A stretch of 64,000 nucleotides of DNA from JAGQZY01 sp964588335 (lineage in GTDB: Bacteria > Bdellovibrionota > Bdellovibrionia > Bdellovibrionales > JAGQZY01). How positions within the stretch are numbered: position 1 is the stretch's first letter; each line of letters opens with the position of its first letter. Both the position numbers and the translations under genes were made by a program. Where the stretch lies: contig CAZPOV010000017.1 in NCBI GenBank assembly GCA_964588335.1, positions 1 to 64,000 on the forward strand. The letters are read 5' to 3'. A model generated the notes under the pieces. It was given only the letters and a program-made list of their open reading frames with translations, was not told where the DNA came from and made no database searches. Shown here piece by piece: positions 25,377 to 34,475 of this stretch.

Positions 25377-26675
25377 TTAAAGGGTGGTGGTTTCCACTGC
25401 CTCAGTCTCTTCGGCCTCGTTGGCATACTTGTCAGGATTGATCCGCATGTCCTCAGCTTTGACGTAGCTGATCCATTGGTCGGCTTGGCGCATAACATCT
25501 TTAGAGGCTTTTTTAGCATTGATAAACGCCGCGGTGGCCGATTCAAACTTATCCAAATTAAAACGAGCCACACCTAATGCCATGTGAACATGCTGCGGAT
25601 TTTTAATCCCGCCTTTTGCAAGGCCTTTGGTTAAAAACTCGTCGGCTTTTTTCCAGTTCTCTTGCTCAAGGTATATGCGGCCTTGTTTAGCAAATATTCG
25701 CCCGTCTTTCGCGTATTTCGAGGATTGGTCATAAGCCACCAGGGCTTTATCCATCTCTTCAGCTTGCGCCCAAGCATCACCCAGAATTTCATAATTCTTT
25801 TGAGTTTTTTTAACGGTCCCATCGGCCAAAGCTTTTTCCAACAGACGGGCTCCTTTTAATGGAATACCACCATAAATAAAAAGACTCACCAAATTCATGA
25901 TCTCAGAATCTTGCTTAAGGTAATCACCTTTTTCTGCAAGCTCCATGGTCGCCAAGGCTTTCTCATTGTTGTTCAAATTCAAATAAACCCCTGTTAGCTG
26001 CTTCCAGTACTTCTTCTTCTCGGGAAACATTCCAACAAGTTTTTCCAAAAGACGGCCGGCTTCTTGAAAGCGCTCAAGTTCATAGTTCATGGCAACAGCG
26101 AAAGCCAACCACGACTCTTTTGGTTTCTTGGTCATATCAATCGCTTTAGTCACCAGGTCTAAGGCCTCTTTGCGGCGTTTCTTCTGAGCATAGATTGTCG
26201 CCTTCAGAACATAGGCATCAGGACTCGGTTCATCGGCAATACTAAACCACTCTTCAATTTTCTGAAGAGCCACATCATAATTTTCCTGAGTCACATGAAC
26301 CTGTGCAATCGTATACAAAGTCGACATCGTCGGACTGTACGGCAGGGTTTTAAGATCAATCGCGCCTTGCAGATACTTAAGAGCTTTTTTGAAATCATCT
26401 TTTTGAGCGTAAGCAAAACCCAAAGCTTGCATGACCTGAGCTTTTTCGTGAGGACGATTTTCAGTGGATTTCATCAGACGATTGAGAACATCAATCGCAT
26501 CAGCAATTTTGTCTTTCGCCATTAAACTATGGGCTCGCGACAAACGCCGATGTGTTCCCTTAGAAATCAAAGCCGCACTTCTGTTTTTCAATTCTTCCTT
26601 GTTGATGGCAGCCGCCGAAACAGTTACCGACAAGGTCGTTAAAATAAGTACAACAAATTTAAAAATCGATCCCAT
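25377..26675 (-). CDS. TPR-repeat periplasmic protein of the TonB operon
   Basis: A 432-residue protein with a signal peptide (cleavage after AAA near residue 23) and about ten tetratricopeptide-like helical pairs (for example AQVMQALGFAYAQKDDFKKA and QMVHALGVA-type repeats through residue 400). It is the last gene of a six-gene set with DUF3450, TtpC-like, ExbB, ExbD and TonB genes. TPR proteins at this place are known from gamma-proteobacterial TtpC-type TonB clusters and probably scaffold the periplasmic part. An AAAGGGAAA site precedes the ATG. The exact partner is inferred from context. Confidence 0.88.
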   Translation of the reverse strand: MGSIFKFVVLILTTLSVTVSAAAINKEELKNRSAALISKGTHRRLSRAHSLMAKDKIADAIDVLNRLMKSTENRPHEKAQVMQALGFAYAQKDDFKKALKYLQGAIDLKTLPYSPTMSTLYTIAQVHVTQENYDVALQKIEEWFSIADEPSPDAYVLKATIYAQKKRRKEALDLVTKAIDMTKKPKESWLAFAVAMNYELERFQEAGRLLEKLVGMFPEKKKYWKQLTGVYLNLNNNEKALATMELAEKGDYLKQDSEIMNLVSLFIYGGIPLKGARLLEKALADGTVKKTQKNYEILGDAWAQAEEMDKALVAYDQSSKYAKDGRIFAKQGRIYLEQENWKKADEFLTKGLAKGGIKNPQHVHMALGVARFNLDKFESATAAFINAKKASKDVMRQADQWISYVKAEDMRINPDKYANEAEETEAVETTTL

Positions 26676-26689
26676 TCAAGTTTCCCTTT

Positions 26690-27358
26690 CTACTGTGTGA
26701 GTTTAAAGTCCAGTTGGACTTTCTGGGCCACACGCACCGGCTTGCCATCCTCTTGTTGTGGTTTGTACTTCCACTTAAGAACAGCGCGCTTTGCACTCAT
26801 GTCGAACACACGACGCGGCTTCGATCCCACCACTTCAACATTGTCCACGGTTCCACTTTCTGTCACTTCAAAGGAAAGAACCACATGCCCTTCAAGACCT
26901 TGCATGGCCGCCTTTCGCGGATACTGAGGCTCAATACGAACGATTGGAGTCAGCATGTTTCCTGTCGCCGCTCCACCAGCGCCGCCCAAATAAGGCCCGT
27001 TGCCTTTCAATGAGGTGCTGAGCTTTGGTAGTTTCATATTCATTTGTGGTTTCGCTGGCTCATTAGCCGCCAACGAAAGTTTCTGTGGTGGTGGCGGTTT
27101 TTTTGGATCTGGTGGTTTTTTCGGCTTCTGCCGTTTTCTCTCCTGAACCATACTCTCTTTTTTGATACGCACAAATTCAATAAAGTTTTCGCTATCATCG
27201 GACTTGTTTAAGTTGGCTCCCCCTGAAATCAATTGTGACATCAGATAAAACAGAGACAAGGTTACGACCAACCCAGCCGCAGCCGCCGAGATAACCTTAT
27301 TCGTTTTGAAAAAACCACCCACGGCTTTCACCACGGGGTTTTGTTTCAAAGCACCCAT
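26690..27358 (-). CDS. tonB: Energy transducer TonB
   Basis: A 222-residue protein that carries proton-motive energy from ExbB/ExbD to outer-membrane receptors. It has one N-terminal transmembrane helix (about 23-43), a Pro/Lys-rich periplasm-spanning stretch (KKPPDPKKPPPPQ, about 80-95), a linker, and a C-terminal TonB domain of about 80 residues (RIEPQYPRKAAMQGLEGHV, then AVLKWKYKP). It is ten bases downstream of exbD. The likely clients are the two receptors encoded at 30693-33374 and 34476-37130. Confidence 0.95.
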   Translation of the reverse strand: MGALKQNPVVKAVGGFFKTNKVISAAAAGLVVTLSLFYLMSQLISGGANLNKSDDSENFIEFVRIKKESMVQERKRQKPKKPPDPKKPPPPQKLSLAANEPAKPQMNMKLPKLSTSLKGNGPYLGGAGGAATGNMLTPIVRIEPQYPRKAAMQGLEGHVVLSFEVTESGTVDNVEVVGSKPRRVFDMSAKRAVLKWKYKPQQEDGKPVRVAQKVQLDFKLTQ

Positions 27359-27368
27359 TCAAACTCCC

Positions 27369-27782
27369 CTATTGTCCCACACCCGGAGACGCAGCAACGG
27401 AAATGCTTTCGACGCCCGCCAATCGAATCTGGTCCATAACTTCAACTAGAATTCCAGTTTCAGACATTTTGTCGGCTTGGATCACAACGGTGCCCTCGGG
27501 GCTTTCCGCGTGCAACCTTTCAATATTGGCTCGAACAGAGCGAATATCCACTCGCCGTTTCTGAATCCAAATATCACCGGTTTGCGAGATCCCCACCAAA
27601 ATCGAAGCTCTTTCTTTTTTCTTTGCCGTAGACGCCGAGGGACGGTTGACATCAAGCCCCGACTCTTTCACGAAAGAAGTGGTCACAATAAAGAAAATAA
27701 GCATGATAAACACCACATCGAGCATGGGTGTTAAATCGATTCCCGCATCTTCTTCCTGATTTTTTCTTCTTCTTCTACTCAT
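27369..27782 (-). CDS. exbD: ExbD/TolR-family proton-channel subunit
   Basis: A 137-residue protein with a short basic cytoplasmic N terminus, one transmembrane helix containing the essential aspartate (Asp22 in LTPMLDVVFIMLIFF), and a periplasmic domain of the ExbD fold ending VESISVAASPG. It combines with ExbB to form the proton-driven motor that energises TonB. Operon position and an AAGGATG ribosome site support the call. Confidence 0.96.
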   Translation of the reverse strand: MSRRRRKNQEEDAGIDLTPMLDVVFIMLIFFIVTTSFVKESGLDVNRPSASTAKKKERASILVGISQTGDIWIQKRRVDIRSVRANIERLHAESPEGTVVIQADKMSETGILVEVMDQIRLAGVESISVAASPGVGQ

Positions 27783-27806
27783 AAATTCATCCTTAACAAA
27801 TCCGCT

Positions 27807-28328
27807 CTAACTTAAAGGAAGAGCGTCGGCCAATTTCTGTTGTTCTTTCTTCGCCTTGGTCTCCAATAAACTTCCAAAATAAAGTCCAGAGAGTGCCGCG
27901 ACCATTCCTGCCATGGTTGGAATTGTCGCCATCGAGATTCCAGACGCCATCAAACGCGCGTTACCTGTGCCGGTGATCGCCATCACTTCAAAAACCGCGA
28001 TCATTCCCGTCACTGTTCCCAAAAGCCCCATCAAAGGACACATCGCCACCAACATCTTAATTGATGAAATATTGTGCTTTAACTTTGTGGACATTCGAGA
28101 AATTTCTGCCTCACGAATTCGATGAGCATACCAAGACGAACGATCCTGACGAGATTTCCAAGCTTCTATGACATGTTTGCGGTCTTCGGGAAATTCATTT
28201 TTAAAGTACATGAATCTCTCGATGATTAAGCCCCAAAGCAAAACCAGAGTGAAGAAGATCAACCAAAGGACATCTCCCCCACGCTCTAAAAAATCTCGAA
28301 TGACGTCAAATGCATCAATCAAAAACAT
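27807..28328 (-). CDS. exbB: ExbB-like MotA/TolQ/ExbB proton-channel protein (short form)
   Basis: A 173-residue protein with three transmembrane helices (about 18-36, 100-125 and 135-155). The conserved channel block is KMLVAMCPLMGLLGTVTGMI, followed by GISMATIPTMAGMVAALSG. It is shorter than E. coli ExbB and lacks the long N-terminal periplasmic part, as in TonB2-type ExbB. It lies directly after the larger TtpC-like paralogue, so this locus encodes two MotA/TolQ/ExbB proteins, a hallmark of the TtpC-dependent class. Confidence 0.94.
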   Translation of the reverse strand: MFLIDAFDVIRDFLERGGDVLWLIFFTLVLLWGLIIERFMYFKNEFPEDRKHVIEAWKSRQDRSSWYAHRIREAEISRMSTKLKHNISSIKMLVAMCPLMGLLGTVTGMIAVFEVMAITGTGNARLMASGISMATIPTMAGMVAALSGLYFGSLLETKAKKEQQKLADALPLS

Positions 28329-28333
28329 AGTCG

Positions 28334-29671
28334 TTATGCCTTACTTTTTTCAGCGCGAGCCGCAATCATTCCAGCACTTTCTTCTTCAAGAATTTGCACA
28401 AGACCTTTCGACTTGTTGGCAATCACATTGTGAAGAAGCAACAATGGAATGGCACAAACCAGACCCAAAACAGTTGTCATCAAGGCCTGAGAAATACCAC
28501 CCGCCATTAGCTTAGGATCTCCAGTACCAAACAGAGTGATCGACTGGAACGTGGCAATCATACCTGTCACAGTTCCTAGAAGACCCAACAAAGGCGCCAC
28601 TGCAGCCAAAATTTTCACAGTCCCAATCCCTTTTTCAAGAGGTGGTGTGGCTTTTAAAATGGCTTCATCGATTTTTAACTCTAAAGTTTCAAGGTCAGCA
28701 GTTTTGTTTGCCTCGTAGGCCATCATGATTTTTCCAAGAGCATTGTCTTCAGAGGCATTGGGATTACCCATTTGCGCTTTGATTTTATCACCCTCAGTTT
28801 TAAGAGTTTTAATTCTCTCAATCACAAGACCGATTCCAAGGAACAGCAATGCAATAATCACGTAACCAACAAGACCACCCTGTTGCAATCTCTCCCAAAA
28901 ACTGGGCGCTTGCACCAACATCGAAAGCAATGAGCCTCGCGACGGATCAACAGCAAAGGCCTCATAAGTCGATCCTTTGGCGGAGGCCAAATCATCGATC
29001 ATACCTGTGTAACGAGATGAGGGCTGACGACCCAACTCAACAATTTGACCTGTTGAAGGCTGGTAGTTGTAGTATTCGCCGTCACTCACAAGGTTAAAGG
29101 CTCCAACACGGGTCACCATCTGTTCAGACTTTTCACCGTCGGACTTAACCACTGTGGTTTTAAATTGCGTGGTTTTACCAGTTTCAGTCATTTCACGCTG
29201 AAGCTCGTACCAAAGTCTTTCCAGCTTTGGAATATTCGGTAGAGATTTACTCTCTGCCAAGTTAGCAGCAAACGCTTTACGACCACGAATCTGAGCCGAT
29301 ACCACGGAATTTTCAATCTGACCTTTCAGATCACCGGCCACCTGACGAACAACTCCGAACATTTCACCCAAGGTGCCCATGGCCATGTTGAGTTCTTCCT
29401 CAACTTTCGCCAATTTCTTTTCGTTGCTGTCAAAGTCGTTGGTGAGCTGTTCAGTCGTTCTTTCTAAAGCGGCCAATTCGGCTTTGGCTTTATTAAGAAG
29501 GGCCTGTTGCTTGTCTTTTTCACGTTTGAACTCAGCTTCACGCTTTTTAAACTCTGCTGTTTGTGTAACAGCTTCGTTTTTCACTTTTTGCAAAAGCTCA
29601 TCCAAGGTCGCAGCTTGCGAAATTGAAGGAACAAGGAAAAATAGGATGATTAAAGATTTAAAGAGTTTCAA
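28334..29671 (-). CDS. TtpC-like MotA/TolQ/ExbB protein with periplasmic coiled coil
   Basis: A 445-residue protein with a signal peptide (ending SISQA), a long coiled-coil periplasmic domain (about 25-110), a mixed domain to about 260, then a transmembrane helix (about 270-290) and a MotA/TolQ/ExbB channel domain with APLLGLLGTVTGMIATF. This is the architecture of Vibrio TtpC, which joins ExbB2-ExbD2-TonB2. Translation probably starts at a TTG (29671): GGAGG lies six bases before it, and no ATG fits. The start overlaps the DUF3450 gene by 14 bases. Confidence 0.9.
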   Translation of the reverse strand: MKLFKSLIILFFLVPSISQAATLDELLQKVKNEAVTQTAEFKKREAEFKREKDKQQALLNKAKAELAALERTTEQLTNDFDSNEKKLAKVEEELNMAMGTLGEMFGVVRQVAGDLKGQIENSVVSAQIRGRKAFAANLAESKSLPNIPKLERLWYELQREMTETGKTTQFKTTVVKSDGEKSEQMVTRVGAFNLVSDGEYYNYQPSTGQIVELGRQPSSRYTGMIDDLASAKGSTYEAFAVDPSRGSLLSMLVQAPSFWERLQQGGLVGYVIIALLFLGIGLVIERIKTLKTEGDKIKAQMGNPNASEDNALGKIMMAYEANKTADLETLELKIDEAILKATPPLEKGIGTVKILAAVAPLLGLLGTVTGMIATFQSITLFGTGDPKLMAGGISQALMTTVLGLVCAIPLLLLHNVIANKSKGLVQILEEESAGMIAARAEKSKA

Positions 29672-30485
29672 CTTGCACCTCCACTGGAGCTGGAACAGGT
29701 AAAGTCATAAGGCTTGGCGCTGATTGTTTACGTGCCATTTTTAGACCCTGTTGGATGGATTTTCGATAGCTGCTGGAAAGGGGTTCCCACTTTCTCTCTT
29801 TCTGATTCCAGTACCCTTGCTCTTCACCATCAAGGGTTTGATAAACAAGACTGATTCGACCGGTGCGAAGAAAATCAACCGTCAACTCCTTACCATCGAC
29901 TTTCTGCAGTCCACGATAAGCTTCAATGGTTCGGCCGTATTCATTTTCAATTTGATAAGCTTCAATCACGCGACGGAATTTTTCGGAAGTCGAAACCTTG
30001 GCTTTATCCATCAACTTTTTAATGGAAGACAAGCGTCGTGATCTTTCCTCAGGCAAAAACGGCACGTCCAACTCAATGAATTTCTCTAAGTTGGTAATCA
30101 TGCGATGCATGAGTGGGAAAATTTCTTTATTAGTGGTTTTGATTTCCTCAATTTGCTCACGCATGGAAACCATTTCTTTGTTTTGTGATTCGATGAGTTT
30201 TCGAAGCTGCTCATTGTAAACTTTGGTGTTTTCAATTTTTCTGAGCGTGGCTCGATATTCATCGATAATGTCTTTGGTTTTATCAGCTGTTGAAGACACT
30301 CTTTTTTGGTGAGCGCGCGCAGCATCATCGACCTTCACTTGCTCTCCTTGAGTGTTTTTAAGCTTTTTTTCCTGTGCATTGGCTTTTTGTAGTGTCCCTA
30401 AAAAGGCCAAAACGAACATTGCTGTGAACGCAAGAAGCGCCAGCCTCACCGTCTTTAACATTTGTTTTTTTTGTAAACTATTCAT
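29658..30485 (-). CDS. DUF3450-family periplasmic coiled-coil protein
   Basis: A 275-residue protein with an N-terminal hydrophobic signal (about 12-37) and an extended coiled coil (about 60-130, with TKVYNEQLRKLIESQNKEM). A C-terminal domain has the DUF3450 blocks FRTGRISLVYQTLDGEEQGY and WNQKERKWEPL. DUF3450 proteins regularly lead TtpC-type TonB clusters. The biochemical role is unknown; a periplasmic coiled coil that pairs with the TtpC coiled coil is a reasonable guess. It is the first gene of the six-gene operon. Confidence 0.9.
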   Translation of the reverse strand: MNSLQKKQMLKTVRLALLAFTAMFVLAFLGTLQKANAQEKKLKNTQGEQVKVDDAARAHQKRVSSTADKTKDIIDEYRATLRKIENTKVYNEQLRKLIESQNKEMVSMREQIEEIKTTNKEIFPLMHRMITNLEKFIELDVPFLPEERSRRLSSIKKLMDKAKVSTSEKFRRVIEAYQIENEYGRTIEAYRGLQKVDGKELTVDFLRTGRISLVYQTLDGEEQGYWNQKERKWEPLSSSYRKSIQQGLKMARKQSAPSLMTLPVPAPVEVQVETL

Positions 30486-30512
30486 AGTACCCCTCGAAAT
30501 TTCGCAAGTGCC

Positions 30513-30542
30513 ATCCTACCCTCCAAAGGTCTAGTGAATCAA
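30513..30542 (-). promoter_or_regulatory. Candidate promoter of the TonB operon
   Basis: On the minus strand, TTGATT (30542-30537) and TAGGAT (30518-30513) are 18 bases apart. It lies about 28 bases before the DUF3450 start. The match is moderate. Confidence 0.35.
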
Positions 30543-30634
30543 GGATTTGAATAAAACCAGAGAAAGGATTAACCGAAATTCATGGTGACCCATTTCTTTA
30601 GAAATTACAGACTCTTACAGCTCTAAATACAAAA

Positions 30635-30664
30635 AAAGCCACTGATATGAGCATCAGTGGCTTT
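30635..30664 (-). terminator. Rho-independent terminator of the first TonB-dependent receptor
   Basis: A perfect 12-bp stem, AAAGCCACTGAT (30635-30646) against ATCAGTGGCTTT (30653-30664), with a six-base loop. On the minus strand it is followed by a T-run (the A-run at 30631-30637 on the plus strand). It lies 29 bases after the receptor stop and separates it from the TonB operon. Confidence 0.92.
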
Positions 30665-30692
30665 GACAGTTTCTTAAAAAGTTGTCAGACGC

Positions 30693-33374
30693 TTAGAAAT
30701 TCTGCGTATAAGAACCCCAAAACGTGCGACCGAAGGGGTCGTAAAGGCTGGTGTTGATAAATCCATTGGCCAAATGTTCATTCTGCCAAGGACGGTCTGT
30801 ACCGAACACGTTGCGCACCCCTAGACTGAAAACACCATCCCAAGAGGCTGCATAGCTGGCTTGAAGATCAAGTTCAGTATGGTCTCTGGTTTTCCCAACA
30901 GTTCCAGGAGCTGTCGCACTGGCGTTTTGCTCTCCGATTGTTCGAATCAATGAGTTAATACCCCATGTGTTATTCGACATTCCAATCGCTATGTTGTTTC
31001 TCCAGTAAGGATTTCCAGCCCAGCCAACGCGGTTTTGCGCCGACAATCCTGGAAAAGCAATTTCATCAATTCGCAGCAAATAAGAATAATCAACGATGGA
31101 AGTCAGTGTCCAATTTCCAAAAACAGGTGTGTTGTAGGCCAAACGAAATTCAAGTCCTTCACTGGTTCGTGAAGCCAAGTTCAAGTTTGGCGCAACAATT
31201 CTTTCCACAGCTCCAGTTCCAGCGGGGTTTCGCACAATTTCGATTCCGAACTGGCTAAGATCGATACCTGCAGCTTCAGCTCGAAAGAGGTCACGAACCG
31301 TGTCAGAAGATACTCGTTGAACAACATCATTCTGCTCAGTCACATAATAATCTGTAGAGAACGACAATCTATCCAAAATTTGCCAAACAAAACCAACGTT
31401 AAACGAAGTTGAAGTTTCTTCCTTCAAATTAGGGTTACCACTTCCAAAAGTTTTGAACTGGGCATTCTCGTCAGCCACTGCATCATAACCAAAAGGATAA
31501 GAAACAGTGCCTGACTCGTACAAGTCTTCAAGAGCCGGTGCTTTAAATCCCGTTCCCCATGTTCCTCGTAGCATGAAACTATTAAGAGGTTTGTATCGAA
31601 AACCCACCTTCGGGTTCACTGTTGAACCAAAATCACTGTAATTGTCGAAACGTCCGGCCAATTGCAATTCAAGGTTTCTTAAAGCTGGAACCGAAAACTC
31701 GGTGTACATCGACTGGAAATCACGTCGACCACTGCCTTCAGCACTTGTGGAACCACCCCACTGAGCCCCCGAAGCCGTCACACCATCGGCGGTTTGTTCG
31801 AAGGTTTGCCAGTTGGTTGAAACACCGACGGCCATCGCCACTGGGCCTGTTGAAAGACTGGCAATCTCTCCTGTGGCCGACATAAGAACAGTCGCAACAC
31901 TGGAATTGATATCGAGAACAGGAACATAGGTCGAATCACTGATATCACTTTTGTTGCCAGAGGCCGCGAAAGGATTGAAATACGTGGGATCGGCGACAGT
32001 TTTCTGACGCATCTGCAATTTATTAGCAAATCCCGAAACACCGCGATTGCTGGTTTTGGTTTCAGCGTAGTTTCCAGAAAACTCCCATTCCCAGGTGTTC
32101 CAGAGATAACCTTCAACACCCGAAGAAATACCGACACTGTCACTGGTGATTTCGCTTTTTCGCGGCCCCACTTCCTCGACGAGACGGTAAATGACGTCAA
32201 CGTCGTTTCCGGGTGATGCACCATTAACAGAAGTGGCTCCAGGAGGAAGACCCCAAGCATCAGCAACAGCCTTAGGAATTCGAGTATCGATACCACTTGT
32301 TCCTGGATCTCTTTCGTCAAGGAATCCATCTGGCGGAGGCGCTAACTGAGTTTTTACAATTCGTCGAGTGTAAATACCACGGGCAAAGACTTTTAAGTTT
32401 TCATTGATCTCATAGCCACCGTTAAGCAACGTACTGAACTGCTCAATTTCTGGAATCACGTTCATGTAAGGAGAGTAATCGAAACGACAACGACCGCGTC
32501 CGTCCACAGAGCCTGTACAAGGTGCAGCTCCGCCACCGGCATTCCAAGCGGTTTCGGGGTCGTCGTGATTCTTCCAGCTTCCTGGGCTTCCGGTCGGACT
32601 CAAATAAGGGTCTGTTGGGATGAAAAAATCGCGATCACGCATCGCCACCGGACGATTGTTGCGATAGTTTAAAACGGCAAGAAAATCATAATTGCTGCCG
32701 GTTGTCCCCCAAGTTCCTGTGACGTCCGTACGTTGTCCTCCAGGCTCTTCGGGTTGAAAGTGCCGCAAGGTCACAGAGGCTCCATCGAAATTACGTTTGG
32801 TTATGAAGTTAATCACTCCACCGAGGGCGTCAGAGCCATAAATCGCTGAAGCACCATCTTTAAGAATCTCAACGCGTTCAATGGCCGCCATCGGTATCAA
32901 GTTCAAATCGACTCGAGTTGAACCTCCAATGGTTGGCATTCTTTTGCCATCAAGGAGGACAAGAATGTTGTTGGACGTCATCCCGCGCACGGAAGTGGTG
33001 GCTGCACCGGCATCGGCTCCGCCACTTAAACCCGCTTCTCGGTCAGCTCCCAAACCAGCCACCGTCGTATCACGGAGAACATCCGCCACTGAGTTGTAGC
33101 CCGTCTTATCAAGATAATCACGATCAAGGGTGAGGACCGGTGAAGGACCTTCCACATCAATACGCTTAATATGTGAACCAGTGACCTGAATTTTTTCAAC
33201 CTTGCCGCGTGGTGCAGCTTCACTGCTGTCATTCGCTTCATTTGTTGATTGTTCTGTTGTTGTCTCAGCAGGAGCTTCAGCACTTGTATTGGCTTCCGAT
33301 CCTGTGTCTTCTTGGGCCAATGCAAACATTGGTGCGACAAGAAGAGCCACGATGAGTGTCCCTAACTTTTTCAT
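30693..33374 (-). CDS. TonB-dependent outer-membrane receptor (first)
   Basis: An 893-residue receptor with a signal peptide (ending FALA), an acidic/Ser/Thr-rich N-terminal extension, a plug domain (about 55-175, with EKIQVTGSHIKR, LVLLDGKRMP and the block VEILKDGASAIYGSDALGGV) and a 22-strand beta-barrel ending in QNF. The NVGFVWQ and FKAPALEDLY segments are usual for the family. The substrate is not evident: there is no heme or siderophore motif and no cobalamin riboswitch. It shares plug-entry motifs with the receptor at 34476-37130 (VTGS, then R-I-D-EGP-PV), so they are paralogues. Between its ATG and about 33660 lies a GC-rich hairpin in the leader. Confidence 0.95.
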   Translation of the reverse strand: MKKLGTLIVALLVAPMFALAQEDTGSEANTSAEAPAETTTEQSTNEANDSSEAAPRGKVEKIQVTGSHIKRIDVEGPSPVLTLDRDYLDKTGYNSVADVLRDTTVAGLGADREAGLSGGADAGAATTSVRGMTSNNILVLLDGKRMPTIGGSTRVDLNLIPMAAIERVEILKDGASAIYGSDALGGVINFITKRNFDGASVTLRHFQPEEPGGQRTDVTGTWGTTGSNYDFLAVLNYRNNRPVAMRDRDFFIPTDPYLSPTGSPGSWKNHDDPETAWNAGGGAAPCTGSVDGRGRCRFDYSPYMNVIPEIEQFSTLLNGGYEINENLKVFARGIYTRRIVKTQLAPPPDGFLDERDPGTSGIDTRIPKAVADAWGLPPGATSVNGASPGNDVDVIYRLVEEVGPRKSEITSDSVGISSGVEGYLWNTWEWEFSGNYAETKTSNRGVSGFANKLQMRQKTVADPTYFNPFAASGNKSDISDSTYVPVLDINSSVATVLMSATGEIASLSTGPVAMAVGVSTNWQTFEQTADGVTASGAQWGGSTSAEGSGRRDFQSMYTEFSVPALRNLELQLAGRFDNYSDFGSTVNPKVGFRYKPLNSFMLRGTWGTGFKAPALEDLYESGTVSYPFGYDAVADENAQFKTFGSGNPNLKEETSTSFNVGFVWQILDRLSFSTDYYVTEQNDVVQRVSSDTVRDLFRAEAAGIDLSQFGIEIVRNPAGTGAVERIVAPNLNLASRTSEGLEFRLAYNTPVFGNWTLTSIVDYSYLLRIDEIAFPGLSAQNRVGWAGNPYWRNNIAIGMSNNTWGINSLIRTIGEQNASATAPGTVGKTRDHTELDLQASYAASWDGVFSLGVRNVFGTDRPWQNEHLANGFINTSLYDPFGRTFWGSYTQNF

Positions 33375-33661
33375 ATTCTTACCCCATTGAAAAATGATGA
33401 ATCCCTAACGATCTTCTGAAAGACCTTACAAGGGGGGTTTCTAGCGAGCCCCCCAACGACACTCAAGTTAAAATAACTGATACTTGGCGTTATTCATCGC
33501 TCCACGTCGTCACATTCTGCCATTGTTCGGATTTGATTTTTTTTAATTTGGTGCGTTGACCGAGGTCTCTTCTTTACAGTATCCGTGGGGCATTCATCCG
33601 AATCGATGAGTTGCTGACTGAGACTTTTTAGCAACCGTCACTGGTTCTTTCAGGAGATTTT
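33375..33661. other. Intergenic region between divergent receptor and beta-barrel genes
   Basis: This 287-base gap holds two leaders. GGGGGG (33432-33437) can pair with CCCCCC (33449-33454) in the leader of the minus-strand receptor. It has no T-run, so it is not a terminator; an mRNA structure or attenuator is possible. A weak plus-strand promoter, TTGACC (33556-33561) and TATCCG (33580-33585) with an 18-base spacer, precedes the beta-barrel gene. No riboswitch class was recognised. Confidence 0.4.
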
Positions 33662-34201
33662 ATGCTTAAAAAAATAACACTCATTCTATTAATAAATTTG
33701 ATGGGCCTAGCGAGTGCTCACGCCAATATCCTGTTCAGCCCCTCCATCACTTACATGGAACAGTCGCAACAGGTCGCCGCCAATCCTGAAAGCCAAGCAA
33801 AGTTAACAGTCATTGATATGAAGTTAGGATATGTTTTCGATTTTGGTTTATACGTCGGTGGATTCTACTCGATTCAAGACCACGACTTCCTTTCGGACTC
33901 CTCTGACTCTTACTTGGGACCTAGTGTTGGCTATTACAATTCAGGATTCTTAGCGGTAGGGACCTACTATATATTTGGTGAAAAAGATTTTACCGACGGT
34001 AGCGGTAAAATGACTGGCGTCAATGGCTTTCAAATTGATGTGGCCTATGCGGTTCCAGTGACTGATAACTTCCGCATCGGTCCCCAGCTGACATACCAGT
34101 CCGTAGAGTTTGATACACTTGAAGTGAACGGCTTCGACTCTTCGGTCGACTACGAGTTCTCAAGTATCACGCCCTATTTTAATTTGATGTTTCTTTTTTA
34201 A
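33662..34201 (+). CDS. Small outer-membrane beta-barrel protein
   Basis: A 179-residue protein with a signal peptide (ending AHA) and about eight amphipathic strands (for example LGYVFDFGLYVGGFYS and GVNGFQIDVAYAVPV), ending in FLF, a typical C-terminal aromatic signal. An AGGAG site precedes the ATG. It lies between two TonB-dependent receptors, facing the second, so it may assist the same uptake process or simply be a neighbour. No OmpW/OmpA family signature is decisive. Confidence 0.8.
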   Translation: MLKKITLILLINLMGLASAHANILFSPSITYMEQSQQVAANPESQAKLTVIDMKLGYVFDFGLYVGGFYSIQDHDFLSDSSDSYLGPSVGYYNSGFLAVGTYYIFGEKDFTDGSGKMTGVNGFQIDVAYAVPVTDNFRIGPQLTYQSVEFDTLEVNGFDSSVDYEFSSITPYFNLMFLF

Positions 34202-34327
34202 TCATCAAACTGCTGGGCTTGTGACACATAGGCCCATTTTCCTGCAAGAGTGAAGCCTTATTTGTAAGACTCTGATTGCTTAAACGCCTTTGATTTTAGC
34301 AATAAGCCTTTGAAATCACGCCAGAAA

Positions 34328-34341
34328 GCCTTTTAAAAGGC
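34328..34341. promoter_or_regulatory. Perfect 14-bp palindrome upstream of the second receptor promoter
   Basis: GCCTTTTAAAAGGC is self-complementary and lies 12 bases ahead of the TTGACA box. Its position suits a dimeric regulator binding site. No regulator is identified. Confidence 0.35.
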
Positions 34342-34352
34342 CATTCAGTGCG

Positions 34353-34381
34353 TTGACAGAATTTTAACATTGCTGTGAATG
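34353..34381 (+). promoter_or_regulatory. Candidate promoter of the second TonB-dependent receptor
   Basis: A consensus TTGACA (34353-34358) is followed after 17 bases by TGAATG (34376-34381), a weak -10. The leader would be about 90 bases and contains a short hairpin (GGCTTTT/AAAAGCC near 34439-34453). Confidence 0.4.
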
Positions 34382-34475
34382 TCTTTTGCTTTACCAACAA
34401 GATTCAATCCGATAAGTTCCCCACCAATGATCAATAGCGGGCTTTTCAAAAGCCTTCTAAGTTAGGGGATGGGGA

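Noticed and set aside
31778..32329. 183-residue minus-strand ORF
   Set aside because: It lies in another frame of the first TonB-dependent receptor and has no start signal.
33432..33454. G6/C6 hairpin as a terminator
   Set aside because: There is no T-run on either strand, so I only describe it as leader structure.
33375..34475. Cobalamin or other riboswitch ahead of the TonB-dependent receptors
   Set aside because: No B12-box-like text or known aptamer core was recognised in either leader.
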